This document shows positions 42,496 to 50,763 of a stretch of 64,000 nt of DNA, piece by piece. Every line of letters starts with the position of its first letter. The stretch's first letter is position 1. This DNA comes from CAZTDU01 sp964617355 (lineage in GTDB: Bacteria > Pseudomonadota > Gammaproteobacteria > Burkholderiales > SG8-39), in assembly GCA_964617355.1 (NCBI GenBank), contig CAZTXP010000056.1, positions 1-64,000 on the forward strand. Reading direction: 5' to 3'. A program made the translations under genes and the position numbers. Under the pieces are notes generated by a model. It searched no databases, was not told the DNA's origin, and saw nothing but the letters and a program-made list of their open reading frames with translations.

Positions 42496-43815
42496 ATGAT
42501 CCAGCGCATCCGGCGCCTGTCGGTTCGCGACCTGCTGCTGCTCGGCCTGCCGTCGATCGCGCTGGTCGTCGGGGCGTTCTGGCTGGCCTCGCTGTACATC
42601 AAGCCCGCGCCGCCGGATCGCATCGTGATCGCGACCGGCGCCAGGGACGGCGCGTACTACACCTTCGCGCGGCAATACGCGGAGGTGCTCGCGCGCGACG
42701 GCATCCGCCTCGAGATCCGCGAGACTGCGGGCGCGGTCGAGAACCTGAGGCTGCTGCAGGACCCGGCGAGCGATGTCGAGGTGGCGTTCGTGCAGGGGGG
42801 CGTGAAGCCCGCCACGGTATCGCAGGAGGCGCCGCAACTGCTGAAGCTGGCCTCGGTCGCCTACGAGCCGCTGTGGGCCTTCGTGCGCGACCGCAAGCCG
42901 GTCGACCAGCTGGTGCAGCTGAAGGGTCGCCGGATCGCGGTCGGCACCGAGGGCAGCGGCACGCGCGCGCTGGCGCTGCTGCTCGCGCACGCGAACGGGC
43001 TCGACGCCGCGCCGACGAAGCTGCTCGCCATCGGCGGGCACGACGCGGTCGCCGCGCTGGAGAAGGGCGAGGTGGACGCCGCGTTCTTCGTCGCCGGGGC
43101 GAGCTCGCCGCTGGTGCGCGAACTGGTGCACCGCAAGGACCTGCAGCTGGTCAACTTCTCCAACGCCGAGGCCTACGCGCGGCGCTTTCCGTTCCTCGCC
43201 CGGCTGTCGCTGCCGCAGGACGCGATCTCGTTCACCGAACACCTGCCGCCGCGCGAGCTGCAGCTGGTGTCGCCGACGGCGCGGCTGGTGGCGCGCGACA
43301 CGGCCCACCCTGCGCTCGTCTATCTGCTGCTGCAGGCCGCGAGCGAGGTGCATCGAGAGTCCGGCCTGTTCCAGCGCGCGGGCGACTTCCCGTACCTGCG
43401 GCCCGGCGACTTCGAGCTGTCCGAGGACGCGGTGCGCTACTTCAAGCAGGGGCTGCCGTTCCTGCAGCGCATGTTCCCGTTCTGGCTCGCCAGCCTGGTC
43501 GAGCGCCTCTGGGTGCTGCTGCTGCCGGTGATCGCGATCGTGCTGCCGCTCGCGAAGATCCTGCCGCCGCTCTACACCTGGCGCGTGAAGTCGAAGTTCT
43601 TCAAGCGCTACGGCGAGCTGCGCTACATCGAGGCCGAGGTCGACCGCAACCCGACGCAGGAGGCCCTGCGCGCCATGCTTGCGCGCGTCGAGACGCTCGA
43701 CGCGGAGGTGCGCGCGGTCGCGGTGCCGCTGGCGTTCTCGGAACTGCTCTACACCTTCCGTGGGCACGTCGACATGGTGAGCGAGAAGATCCGCGCCCGC
43801 CTCGGGAAGGCGTAG
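42496..43815 (+). CDS. TAXI-family TRAP receptor-like protein, membrane anchored
   Basis: A 439-aa protein. Residues about 10-35 form a transmembrane anchor (LLLLGLPSIALVVGAFWLASLYI) with no signal cleavage site. The centre is a TAXI solute-binding domain: IVIATGARDGAYYTFARQYAEVL, VEVAFVQGGV, GRRIAVGTEGSGTR and KGEVDAAFFVAGA. A second hydrophobic segment near residues 335-355 (LWVLLLPVIAIVLPLAKILPPLY) is followed by a charged helical tail. No TRAP membrane subunit is adjacent. It may be a membrane-tethered sensor or a receptor for a distant transporter. Confidence 0.86.
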   Translation: MIQRIRRLSVRDLLLLGLPSIALVVGAFWLASLYIKPAPPDRIVIATGARDGAYYTFARQYAEVLARDGIRLEIRETAGAVENLRLLQDPASDVEVAFVQGGVKPATVSQEAPQLLKLASVAYEPLWAFVRDRKPVDQLVQLKGRRIAVGTEGSGTRALALLLAHANGLDAAPTKLLAIGGHDAVAALEKGEVDAAFFVAGASSPLVRELVHRKDLQLVNFSNAEAYARRFPFLARLSLPQDAISFTEHLPPRELQLVSPTARLVARDTAHPALVYLLLQAASEVHRESGLFQRAGDFPYLRPGDFELSEDAVRYFKQGLPFLQRMFPFWLASLVERLWVLLLPVIAIVLPLAKILPPLYTWRVKSKFFKRYGELRYIEAEVDRNPTQEALRAMLARVETLDAEVRAVAVPLAFSELLYTFRGHVDMVSEKIRARLGKA

Positions 43816-43824
43816 GATTTCCGC

Positions 43825-44136
43825 ATGCGCCTGCTCGCTGTCTCCGCGTTACTCCTCGCCGGGTGCCAGTCCACGATGCACCTGGGCACGCCGTCCGGGC
43901 GCGTCGACAGCGTGCCCGCCGGTACCTCGGTGTCGGGCGGCTCGGTCGAGGTGCGCTCCTCGTCGGGCCCGTTGCTCGGCGCGGTGATCGGCCTCGGCGT
44001 GTTCGCGGCGATCGTGCAGGGCGACGCACCGTTGCGCCGCATGCCGGCCGAGATGGACCCGAATCGCTCGGTGCGCGAGGTGGATTGCACGCAACCGGTC
44101 GACCTCTCGGCCGGCGGCAACCTGCGCTGCCGCTAG
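43825..44136 (+). CDS. Small lipoprotein (unknown)
   Basis: A 103-aa exported lipoprotein. The lipobox LLAGC gives lipidated Cys14. A Ser/Gly-rich stretch (SVSGGSVEVRSSSGP) and one hydrophobic stretch (LLGAVIGLGVFAAIV) follow, with two Cys near the end (VDCTQPV, LRCR). It is nine bases after the TAXI gene and probably cotranscribed. I do not recognise the family. Confidence 0.68.
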   Translation: MRLLAVSALLLAGCQSTMHLGTPSGRVDSVPAGTSVSGGSVEVRSSSGPLLGAVIGLGVFAAIVQGDAPLRRMPAEMDPNRSVREVDCTQPVDLSAGGNLRCR

Positions 44137-44140
44137 GCGT

Positions 44141-45694
44141 TCAGGCCTTCTGCGCGCCGGCGCGCCCGTCCTCGACCACCCACGACGAGATCGTGCTGCA
44201 GGCCGAATCGGCCTTCTTCTCGGAGTCCAGCCCGCGCAGTTCCGCGCGCAGCGCCTTCGGCGTCAGTTCGAAGCGCACGTAGCCGCGGTGGCGCGACTCG
44301 GCGTGGCGCACGTGCGGGTTGTCGGGCAGGAACGAATTGATCCGGTCCTGCGGCCACGACTGCGAGGTGATCGAGGTGCCGACGAATTCGGAGGCGACCA
44401 CCGGCGACGCGGCGTCGTCGAAATCCGTCTTCAGGTCCGTGACGTAGAACATGTGCACGTCCCCGCCCAGGAACACCGGGTTGGCGACCTTGCGGTCGCG
44501 CACCGACTCGAGCATCTTGCGGCGCGCGGCCGGGTAGCCGTCCCACGAGTCGGTCCACGCGCGTCGCCCCGCCCCGGGCTGCTGGTCGAACTGCGCCACC
44601 ATGGTCTGCTGCACGACGAGGTTCCACTTCGCGCGCGAGGCCGCGAATCCCGCGTCGAGCCACGCTTCCTGCGTCGCGCCGAGCATGGTGCGCGACGGGT
44701 CCGCGAGTTCGCGGCACTGTGCGGGATCGACTACGTTGGAGCCGCCGCGTCCCGCGCGCGGGCAGGCCTCGGGCGCGCGGTGCTGGCGATTGTCGAGCAC
44801 GTGGAACTGCGCGAGGCCGCCGAAGGCCGCGCGCGTGTAGATGGTCGCGTGCGGGCCGAAGGGCACCATGGAGCGCCGCGCCGGCATGTGCTCGTACCAC
44901 GCCTTGTAGGCCGCCGCGCGTCGCGCGAGGAACCAGTCGCGCGCGTCGAGGTTCTCGGAGACATCGTTCGCGTAGTCGTTCTCGACCTCGTGGTCGTCCC
45001 AGGTCACCAGCCAGGGCGCGGCAGCATGCGCGGCGCGCAGGTCGGCGTCGGTCTTGTAAAGCGCGTAGCGCGCCCGGTAGTCGTCGAGCGTGTGCGGCTC
45101 GGGCGTGCCGTGCTTGCGCACGTGCGCCGCGCCCCACGAGGACTCGTAGATGTAGTCGCCGACGAACAGCACGAGGTCGGGGCTCTCGGCCGCGATGTGC
45201 CGCTGCGCCGCGAAGAAGCCCTGCTCGTAGTGCTGGCAGGAGGCGAGCGTGAACTTGAGGCGATCGGGGTTGGCGTTCGCGCCCGGCGCGGTGCGCGTGC
45301 GGCCGACCGGGCTCTGCGCGTCGCCGGCCGTAAAGCGGTACCAGTACCAGCGCGCGGGCTCCAGTCCGGAGACCTCGACGTGCACCGAGTGCGCCCAGTC
45401 GGCGCTCGCGTACGTCGTGCCCGAGGCGACGACATCCTTCAGGCCCTCGTCGCGCGCGATCTCCCAGCGTACCGGGATCGTCTCCGGGCCGAGGCCGCCG
45501 CCGGGCGCATCCGGTTGCGGCGCGAGGCGCGTCCACAGCGCGATGCTGTTCGGCAGCGGATAGCCCGAGGCGACGCCGAGCGTGAACGGGTCGGAGGCGA
45601 AGCGCGGCTTCGCGAGCAGTTGCGCGCGCGCCGGCAGCGCGGCGGCGAGACCGGCTGCGCCGAGCACCTTCAGGAATTCACGCCTTGCGGACAT
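44141..45694 (-). CDS. phoD: PhoD-type alkaline phosphatase / phosphodiesterase
   Basis: A 517-aa extracytoplasmic metallophosphatase. The Tat signal SARREFLKVLGAAGLAAALPARAQ is at residues 2-25. Metal and active-site motifs follow: SCQHYEQGFFAAQRHI, DLVLFVGDYIYESSWG, WDDHEVENDYANDVSE and FLGGDVHMFYVTDL. It hydrolyses phosphate mono- or diesters after folding in the cytoplasm with Ca/Fe. It overlaps the upstream GntR gene by 17 bases, so the two are one transcript. That is unusual for a phosphate-starvation enzyme. Confidence 0.93.
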   Translation of the reverse strand: MSARREFLKVLGAAGLAAALPARAQLLAKPRFASDPFTLGVASGYPLPNSIALWTRLAPQPDAPGGGLGPETIPVRWEIARDEGLKDVVASGTTYASADWAHSVHVEVSGLEPARWYWYRFTAGDAQSPVGRTRTAPGANANPDRLKFTLASCQHYEQGFFAAQRHIAAESPDLVLFVGDYIYESSWGAAHVRKHGTPEPHTLDDYRARYALYKTDADLRAAHAAAPWLVTWDDHEVENDYANDVSENLDARDWFLARRAAAYKAWYEHMPARRSMVPFGPHATIYTRAAFGGLAQFHVLDNRQHRAPEACPRAGRGGSNVVDPAQCRELADPSRTMLGATQEAWLDAGFAASRAKWNLVVQQTMVAQFDQQPGAGRRAWTDSWDGYPAARRKMLESVRDRKVANPVFLGGDVHMFYVTDLKTDFDDAASPVVASEFVGTSITSQSWPQDRINSFLPDNPHVRHAESRHRGYVRFELTPKALRAELRGLDSEKKADSACSTISSWVVEDGRAGAQKA

Positions 45695-46415
45695 GGTCGC
45701 CCTTTCCGAGGTCGCTCAGGTAGTCGTAGCGGGTAGTGTCGACGCGGCTGCGGCGCAATTCCACCGGCGCGTCATGGTACGTCAGCGCGACGCGGTCGAT
45801 CTCGAGGATCGGCGCGCCGCGCTTCACGGCGAGCAGCTTCGCGGTCGCGGCGTCCGCCAGCACGGCGCGCAGGCGCTCGGTGGTGCGCAGCACGTTCAGG
45901 CCGTAGCGCGACTGGTAGAGGTTGTAGATGGTGTTCTCGCGGCGCTCGTAGATCTTCGCCGTGAGGTCGGGGAAGCGTTCGCGCGCGAGCGTGATGTCGT
46001 CGACGAGCGCCGGCGCGCCCTCCAGCGACAGCAGGTTGCGGATGCGCCAGACCGCGTCGCCCGCGGCAAGGCCGAGGCGCGCGGCCTCGGCTGCGGTCGC
46101 GCGGTCGCGCGAGAAGTCGAGCAGCTTCGTGTCCGGGTACACCGAGCCGCCGGCCCGCGGCACGATGTGGAAGAAGTGGAAGATCAGCCGCCGCGGGTCG
46201 TGCGTGGCGACGAAGGTGCCGCGGCCCTGCTGGCGCACCACGGCGCGCTCGGCGACCAGCGCGTCCACGGCCTTGCGCACCGTGCCGATCGACACGCGGA
46301 AGCGCCGGGCGAGCGCGGCCTCCGAGGGCAGCGCCTCGCCCGGGCGCCACTCGCCGCCCGCGAGGTCGCGGATCAGCGCCTGCTTCACTTCCTCGTAGAG
46401 CGGGACCTCGAGCAC
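45678..46415 (-). CDS. GntR-family regulator with UTRA domain
   Basis: A 245-aa HutC-type repressor. The N-terminal winged helix is ALPSEAALARRFRVSIGTVRKAVDALVAERAVVRQQGRGTFV. The UTRA effector domain (residues about 90-235) has LVDDITLARERFPDL and GAPILEIDRVALTYHDAPVELRRSRVDT, which binds a small-molecule inducer. The GTG start is at 46415. It diverges from the UxaA/SuyAB-like genes, with a dyad operator candidate between, so it probably represses the large catabolic run on its right and responds to a pathway acid. Confidence 0.92.
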   Translation of the reverse strand: MLEVPLYEEVKQALIRDLAGGEWRPGEALPSEAALARRFRVSIGTVRKAVDALVAERAVVRQQGRGTFVATHDPRRLIFHFFHIVPRAGGSVYPDTKLLDFSRDRATAAEAARLGLAAGDAVWRIRNLLSLEGAPALVDDITLARERFPDLTAKIYERRENTIYNLYQSRYGLNVLRTTERLRAVLADAATAKLLAVKRGAPILEIDRVALTYHDAPVELRRSRVDTTRYDYLSDLGKGDHVRKA

Positions 46416-46462
46416 GGCGGCAGTCTACGGGCGGGGCCGCGGTTTGAACAGCGAAACTCATA

Positions 46463-46477
46463 CAACTCATCTAGTTG
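46463..46477. promoter_or_regulatory. Candidate GntR operator
   Basis: The dyad CAACT-N5-AGTTG lies midway in the 144-base gap between the GntR gene and the divergent lyase gene, in an AT-richer patch. Its place and symmetry fit a GntR/HutC binding site controlling both directions. Confidence 0.5.
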
Positions 46478-46500
46478 ACTTGGCCGGGGGCGGGGCGTAG

Positions 46501-46521
46501 CCTCCGGCATCCCCCCGGAGG
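46501..46521 (+). other. Stem-loop in 5' leader of the lyase gene
   Basis: CCTCCGG (46501-46507) pairs with CCGGAGG (46515-46521), loop seven bases, about 38 bases before the start codon. No T run follows. It could stabilise or regulate the leader, but there is no direct evidence. Confidence 0.35.
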
Positions 46522-46559
46522 CGGGCCCCGGCTCGCCGCATTCCCAACAGGAGACCTGC

Positions 46560-46841
46560 ATGATTCATTTCGTGGTGCACGAGGAAGGCGACGGCGTCGG
46601 CGTGGTCGTCGTCGAGGGCGTGAAGACCGGCCAGACGCTGGTCGGCTGGATCATGGAGGAAGACAAGGAAATCAAGGTCACCGCCCAGAACGACATCCCC
46701 ATCGGCCACAAGGTGGCGCTCAGGGACTACAAGCCGGGCGACACCGTGATCAAGTACGGCATCGACATCGGCAAGGTGGTGGCGCCGATCGCCACGGGCG
46801 GCCACGCCCACGTGCAGAACATCAAGACCAAGCGCTGGTAA
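46560..46841 (+). CDS. UxaA-family lyase, small SAF-domain subunit (SuyA-like)
   Basis: A 93-aa SAF domain: HEEGDGVGVVVVEGVKTGQ, IPIGHKVALRDYKPGDTVIKYGIDIGKVVAPIATGGHAHVQNIKTKRW. This is the N-terminal part of altronate/galactarate dehydratases made as a separate chain, as in sulfolactate lyase SuyA. AGGAG lies nine bases before the start. The large subunit follows after 10 bases. The complex probably eliminates water or another group from a polyhydroxy- or sulfo-acid using iron. Substrate open. Confidence 0.85.
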   Translation: MIHFVVHEEGDGVGVVVVEGVKTGQTLVGWIMEEDKEIKVTAQNDIPIGHKVALRDYKPGDTVIKYGIDIGKVVAPIATGGHAHVQNIKTKRW

Positions 46842-46851
46842 GGAGACGACG

Positions 46852-48027
46852 ATGGCAATCGACCTGGGCAAGGCCACCTTCTGGGGCTACAAGCGGGAGA
46901 ACGGCCGCATCGGCGTGCGCAACCACGTCATCATCCTGCCGGTGGACGACCTGTCCAACGCCGCCTGCGAGGCGGTGGCGCACAACATCAAGGGCGCGCT
47001 CGCGATCCCGCACCCCTACGGGCGCCTGCAGTTCGGCGCCGACCTCGAGCTGCACTTCCGCACGCTGATCGGCACCGGGGCGAACCCGAACGTCGCGGCG
47101 GTGGTGGTGATCGGCATCGAGGACAGCTGGGCGAAGAAGATCGCCGACGGCATCGCCGCCACCGGCAAGCCGGTGTCGTACTTCGGCATCGAGATGCACG
47201 GCGACCACGACACGATCATGCGCGCCTCGCGCAAGGCCAAGGAATACGTGCAGTGGGCCTCCGAGCTGCGCCGCGAGGAGCGCCCGCTGAAGGACCTCTG
47301 GGTGTCGACCAAGTGCGGCGAGTCGGACACGACCTCGGGCTGCGGCGCCAACCCGACCGTTGGCAACGCCTTCGACAAGCTCTACCCGCACAAGGTGACG
47401 ATGGTGTTCGGCGAGACCACCGAGCTGACCGGCGGCGAGCATCTCGTGGCGGCGCGCTGCCGCAACGACGAGGTGCGGAAGAAGTTCCAGTTCATGTTCG
47501 ACCGCTACCAGGCGATCATCGACAAGCACAAGACCAGCGACCTCTCGGATTCGCAGCCGACCAAGGGCAACATCGCCGGCGGCCTGACGACGATCGAGGA
47601 AAAGGCGCTCGGCAACATCCAGAAGATCGGCCGCAAGTGCGTCATCGACGGCGTGCTCGACAAGCACGAGGAGCCGACCGGCCCCGGCCTGTGGTTCCTC
47701 GACTCGTCCTCGGCCGCGGCCGAGATGGTGACGCTGTGCGCGGCCGCCGGCTTCACGGTGCACTTCTTCCCCACGGGGCAGGGCAACGTGGTCGGCAACC
47801 CGATCCTGCCGGTGATCAAGCTGTGCGCGAACCCGCGCACCGTGCGCACGATGTCCGAGCACATCGACGTCGACGTGTCGGGCCTGCTGAGGAAGGAGAT
47901 GACGCCGGACCAGGCGGGCGATTCGCTGCTGGAGTGCATGTTCCGCACCGCCAACGGCCGCCTCACGGCCGCCGAGGCGCTCGGGCAGCGCCAGTTCGTG
48001 CTGACCCGCCTCTACGAAAGCGCGTAG
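46852..48027 (+). CDS. UxaA-family lyase, large subunit (SuyB-like)
   Basis: A 391-aa catalytic subunit: YKRENGRIGVRNHVIILP is the family start, VSTKCGESDTTSGCGANPTVG carries conserved Cys likely to bind iron, and FGETTELTGGEHLVAARC and FFPTGQGNVVGNPILPVIKLCANPRT follow. The 93+391 split matches SuyAB-type enzymes rather than the single-chain altronate (about 495 aa) or galactarate enzymes. Role in this cluster: likely first or side dehydration/lyase step on a hydroxy-acid. It is the first enzyme after the GntR operator. Confidence 0.88.
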   Translation: MAIDLGKATFWGYKRENGRIGVRNHVIILPVDDLSNAACEAVAHNIKGALAIPHPYGRLQFGADLELHFRTLIGTGANPNVAAVVVIGIEDSWAKKIADGIAATGKPVSYFGIEMHGDHDTIMRASRKAKEYVQWASELRREERPLKDLWVSTKCGESDTTSGCGANPTVGNAFDKLYPHKVTMVFGETTELTGGEHLVAARCRNDEVRKKFQFMFDRYQAIIDKHKTSDLSDSQPTKGNIAGGLTTIEEKALGNIQKIGRKCVIDGVLDKHEEPTGPGLWFLDSSSAAAEMVTLCAAAGFTVHFFPTGQGNVVGNPILPVIKLCANPRTVRTMSEHIDVDVSGLLRKEMTPDQAGDSLLECMFRTANGRLTAAEALGQRQFVLTRLYESA

Positions 48028-48046
48028 GGGCGAACCGCCTGTCGAA

Positions 48047-48358
48047 TCAGTCGATCTTCAGGCGGTCCACGGGCTTGCCGCCGACCAGATGCGAGTTCAG
48101 GATCTCTTCCGCATCCTCGACGGTGGGCACGTGGTACCAGACCGCCTCGGGGTAGACCACGACCACAGGCCCATGCTCGCAATGATCGAGGCAGCCCGCG
48201 CGATTGACGCGTACCTTGCCCTTGAGGCCGGCGGCCTTCGCGCCGTCCTTCAGCGCGGCCATGACGGCATCCGAGTTGCGGTGCTTGCAGGAGCCGCGCG
48301 GATCCGAGGGATCGCGGGCGTTCTCGCAGACGAAGACGTGATATTGGAATCCGGCCAT
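48047..48358 (-). CDS. Thioredoxin-like [2Fe-2S] ferredoxin
   Basis: A 103-aa protein of the thioredoxin-fold ferredoxin family (as in NuoE-like and Azotobacter FeSII-type proteins). Ligand pattern is C-x12-C (VFVCENARD...GSCKH) and C-x3-C (GCLDHCEHGPVVVVYPE). It is an electron carrier. The ATG at 48358 overlaps the divergent sdhB-like ATG. It lies between the lyase and the Sdh-like genes on the opposite strand, so its own promoter must lie inside sdhB-like sequence. Confidence 0.88.
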   Translation of the reverse strand: MAGFQYHVFVCENARDPSDPRGSCKHRNSDAVMAALKDGAKAAGLKGKVRVNRAGCLDHCEHGPVVVVYPEAVWYHVPTVEDAEEILNSHLVGGKPVDRLKID

Positions 48359-49112
48359 GGCCGCGGAAGATAGCACGAGCGCCGCGAGCGGCACGCTGCA
48401 GGTCCGCGTCTGGCGCACCGCCAAGGGTGCGTCGGGTGGGGGCGAATTCCAGTCCTTCGAGGTTCCGCGCCTCGAGTCCCAGACGGTGCTGGACGTGGTC
48501 ACCTACATCCAGCGCAATCTCGATCCCTCGCTCGCGTACCGCTTCGCGTGCCGCGTCGGCATGTGCGGCTCCTGCGCCATGACCGTGAACGACGAGCCGC
48601 GCTGGACCTGCCGCACCCACGTCGACGCGGTCGCCGCCGACGGGCGCCTCGACATCGCGCCGCTCAGGAACCTGCCCGTGGTGCGCGACCTCGTCACCGA
48701 CATGCGCGAGTTCTTCGACAAGTGGGCGCGCGCGCTCGGCCGCTTCACCGGCGCGAAGACCCGCAAGGAAGACTTCGCGCGCGTGGCACCCGACTCGCCG
48801 GCTCGCGCCGAAGCGAACGCGGCGATCGAGTGCATCGGCTGCGGCGTCTGCTACAGCGCCTGCGACACCGTGGCATGGAACCCGGACTACCTCGGCCCCG
48901 CGGCATTGAACCGCGCGTGGACGTTGAATCGCGACGAGCGCGACGTGGCGCAGGACGAGCGCCTGCGCGCCGTGGCCGGCGATGCCGGCAGCCTCGCCTG
49001 CCATACGCATCTCTCGTGCACCGAGCGCTGCCCGAAGCACATCTCGCCCACCGCCGGCATCGCCGGCCTGAAGCGCGAGGTGATGCGCGCGGCGATGAAG
49101 GGAAAGCTTTGA
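48357..49112 (+). CDS. sdhB: SdhB/FrdB-like iron-sulfur subunit
   Basis: A 251-aa subunit carrying three clusters: [2Fe-2S] ligands in FACRVGMCGSCAMTVNDEPRWTC, [4Fe-4S] in ECIGCGVCYSAC, and the [3Fe-4S] region in LACHTHLSCTERCPKHISPTAGI. The segment NPDYLGPAALNRAWTLNRDERD is closer to FrdB than to typical SdhB. It transfers electrons from the flavoprotein to quinone. The flavoprotein is not next to it; the candidate is 11.8 kb to the right at 60902. It is coupled to the SdhC-like gene by TTGA. Confidence 0.92.
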   Translation: MAAEDSTSAASGTLQVRVWRTAKGASGGGEFQSFEVPRLESQTVLDVVTYIQRNLDPSLAYRFACRVGMCGSCAMTVNDEPRWTCRTHVDAVAADGRLDIAPLRNLPVVRDLVTDMREFFDKWARALGRFTGAKTRKEDFARVAPDSPARAEANAAIECIGCGVCYSACDTVAWNPDYLGPAALNRAWTLNRDERDVAQDERLRAVAGDAGSLACHTHLSCTERCPKHISPTAGIAGLKREVMRAAMKGKL

Positions 49113-49447
49113 GCGCCCGATTCCAGACCTGGCTCTGGATCCTGCAGCGAAAGAGCGCCGGCGTGCTTGCGCTCTGCGTGCTGGTGCACCTCGCCACCAT
49201 GATCGTCGCGATCCGCGGCGGGCTCTCGGCGGCCGAGATCCTCGGCCGCACGCGCGGCAACGTCGCCTGGCTCGCGTTCTACACGGTGTTCGTGCTGTCG
49301 GTCGCGGTGCATGCGCCGATCGGCCTGCGCACCATCCTCGGCGAGTGGCTGGGCTGGCGCGGTGCTTCGCGCGACTGGTTCGTCGCCGGCATCGCGGTGG
49401 CGCTCGCGGCGCTCGGCCTGCGCGCGGTGATCGGGGTGTTCGGATGA
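49109..49447 (+). CDS. sdhC: SdhC-like membrane anchor subunit
   Basis: A 112-aa membrane protein with three spans (SAGVLALCVLVHLATMIVAI with a candidate heme His, VAWLAFYTVFVLSVAVHAPIGLRTIL with a second His, and DWFVAGIAVALAALGLRAVIGVF). A TTG start at 49109 overlaps the sdhB stop, with GGGAAAG upstream. No other start keeps the first span. It anchors the Sdh-like complex with the next gene and should bind heme b and quinone. Confidence 0.8.
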   Translation: MSARFQTWLWILQRKSAGVLALCVLVHLATMIVAIRGGLSAAEILGRTRGNVAWLAFYTVFVLSVAVHAPIGLRTILGEWLGWRGASRDWFVAGIAVALAALGLRAVIGVFG

Positions 49448-49773
49448 GGAACAACCACACTGGCTACTGGGCCTTCGTTGTCCACCGCCTGTCGGGCGTC
49501 CTTCTGACCCTTTTCCTGCCGGCGCACTTCATCGCGCTGGGCAGCGCGCTGCAGGGCGCTGCCGCGATGGATGCGTTCCTCGACTGGACGAAGATGCCGC
49601 TGGTGAAGTTCGCCGAGTGGGGCATCGTGCTGTTGCTCGCCGCGCACCTGACCGGCGGGTTGCGCTTGCTGGCGCTCGAATTCCTGCCGTGGCGCGAGTG
49701 GCAGAAGGCGCTCGCGGCGGTGGCGGCGGGCGCCGCGCTGGTCGCGAGCCTCGCATTCGCGCTCGGGCTGTAG
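49444..49773 (+). CDS. sdhD: SdhD-like membrane anchor subunit
   Basis: A 109-aa membrane protein. WAFVVHRLSGVLLTLFLPAHFIAL is like the SdhC quinone-site helix (HRxSG), WGIVLLLAAHLTGGLRLLALE gives a candidate heme-ligand His, and LAAVAAGAALVASLAFAL is the third span. It overlaps the preceding gene by ATGA. With it and SdhB it makes a quinone-reactive module of a non-housekeeping succinate-dehydrogenase-like complex. Confidence 0.82.
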   Translation: MRNNHTGYWAFVVHRLSGVLLTLFLPAHFIALGSALQGAAAMDAFLDWTKMPLVKFAEWGIVLLLAAHLTGGLRLLALEFLPWREWQKALAAVAAGAALVASLAFALGL

Positions 49774-49800
49774 AACAATCGACTCGAGGAGGAGTCCCCC

Positions 49801-50763
49801 ATGTCCAAGCTGAAGATCCTGCTGGCCGCGCTCGCGACCGCCGCTTCCTTTGCCGTGCACGCGCAGGCGTGGCCGTCCAAGCCCGTGAAGTTCATCGTGC
49901 CGTTCCCGCCGGGCGGGGCGACCGACATATCGGCGCGCATGATCGGCCAGCAGCTTTCCGAGATCTGGGGCCAGACCGTGGTGATCGAGAACCGCGGCGG
50001 CGCGGGCGGTGGCGTCGGCGCGACCGAGGCGGCGCGCGCCGCGCCCGACGGCTACACGCTCTTCTTCCCGTCCGGCTCGGTGGTCACCGCGAACCAGCAC
50101 ATCTACGCCAAGATGTCCTACAACCCCGAGAAGGACTTCGTGCCGGTGACCAAGGCCGTGTCGGGGCCGCAGGTGCTGGTCGTGCCGGCGAGCTCGCCCT
50201 TCAAGTCGGTAAAGGACGTGATCGACGCGGCGAAGAAGCAGCCGGGCAAGCTCACCTTCGCGCACGCGGGCATCGGCTCGCAGACCCACCTCGCGGGCGA
50301 GAACTTCGTCAACTCGGCGAAGATCGACGCGGTGCAGGTGCCCTACAAGGGCGAGGGCCCCGCGCTCACGGGCCTGGTCGGCGGCGATACCGCGTTCTCG
50401 GTGACCAACGTGGCCGCCGCGATCGGCCACGTCAACTCGGGGCGGTTGCGCGCGCTCGGCGTCACGAGCAAGGCGGAGTTCCCGCTGATGCCCGGCGTGC
50501 CGTCTATCGCGAAGACGCTGCCCGGCTTCGAGAACACCGGCTGGTTCGGGATCGTCGCGCCGACCGGCACGCCGAAGGAGATCGTCGACAAGGTCTATCG
50601 CGACACGAAGAAGGCGCTCGAGTCCACCGAACTGAAGGCGCGCCTCTACGTCCAGGGCCTCACCCCTGTCGGCAATACGCCCGACGAGATGGGGCGCGAG
50701 ATGAAGGAAGAGTCCGCGCTGTGGTCCCGCGTGGTCAAGGAACGCAGGATCACCGTCCAGTGA
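49801..50763 (+). CDS. Bug-family TTT substrate-binding protein
   Basis: A 320-aa periplasmic receptor, with a signal peptide of about 21 residues ending VHAQA. Landmarks are WPSKPVKFIVPFPPGGATD, VVIENRGGAGGG, APDGYTL, QVPYKGEGP and VPSIAKTLPGF. It is coupled by GTGA to the hydratase alpha gene, so its ligand is probably a substrate or relative of that hydratase: a dicarboxylate such as fumarate, mesaconate, tartrate or citramalate. Confidence 0.93.
   Translation: MSKLKILLAALATAASFAVHAQAWPSKPVKFIVPFPPGGATDISARMIGQQLSEIWGQTVVIENRGGAGGGVGATEAARAAPDGYTLFFPSGSVVTANQHIYAKMSYNPEKDFVPVTKAVSGPQVLVVPASSPFKSVKDVIDAAKKQPGKLTFAHAGIGSQTHLAGENFVNSAKIDAVQVPYKGEGPALTGLVGGDTAFSVTNVAAAIGHVNSGRLRALGVTSKAEFPLMPGVPSIAKTLPGFENTGWFGIVAPTGTPKEIVDKVYRDTKKALESTELKARLYVQGLTPVGNTPDEMGREMKEESALWSRVVKERRITVQ

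Noticed and set aside
46501..46521. Intrinsic terminator before the lyase gene
   Set aside because: The stem lacks a T run and lies in the leader of a gene with a strong ribosome-binding site. Reported only as a stem-loop.
46560..48027. Altronate dehydratase (UxaA) or galactarate dehydratase (GarD)
   Set aside because: Those enzymes are single chains of about 495-525 residues. The split 93+391 form fits SuyAB-like lyases better, and no uronate pathway genes are nearby. A specific name was withheld.
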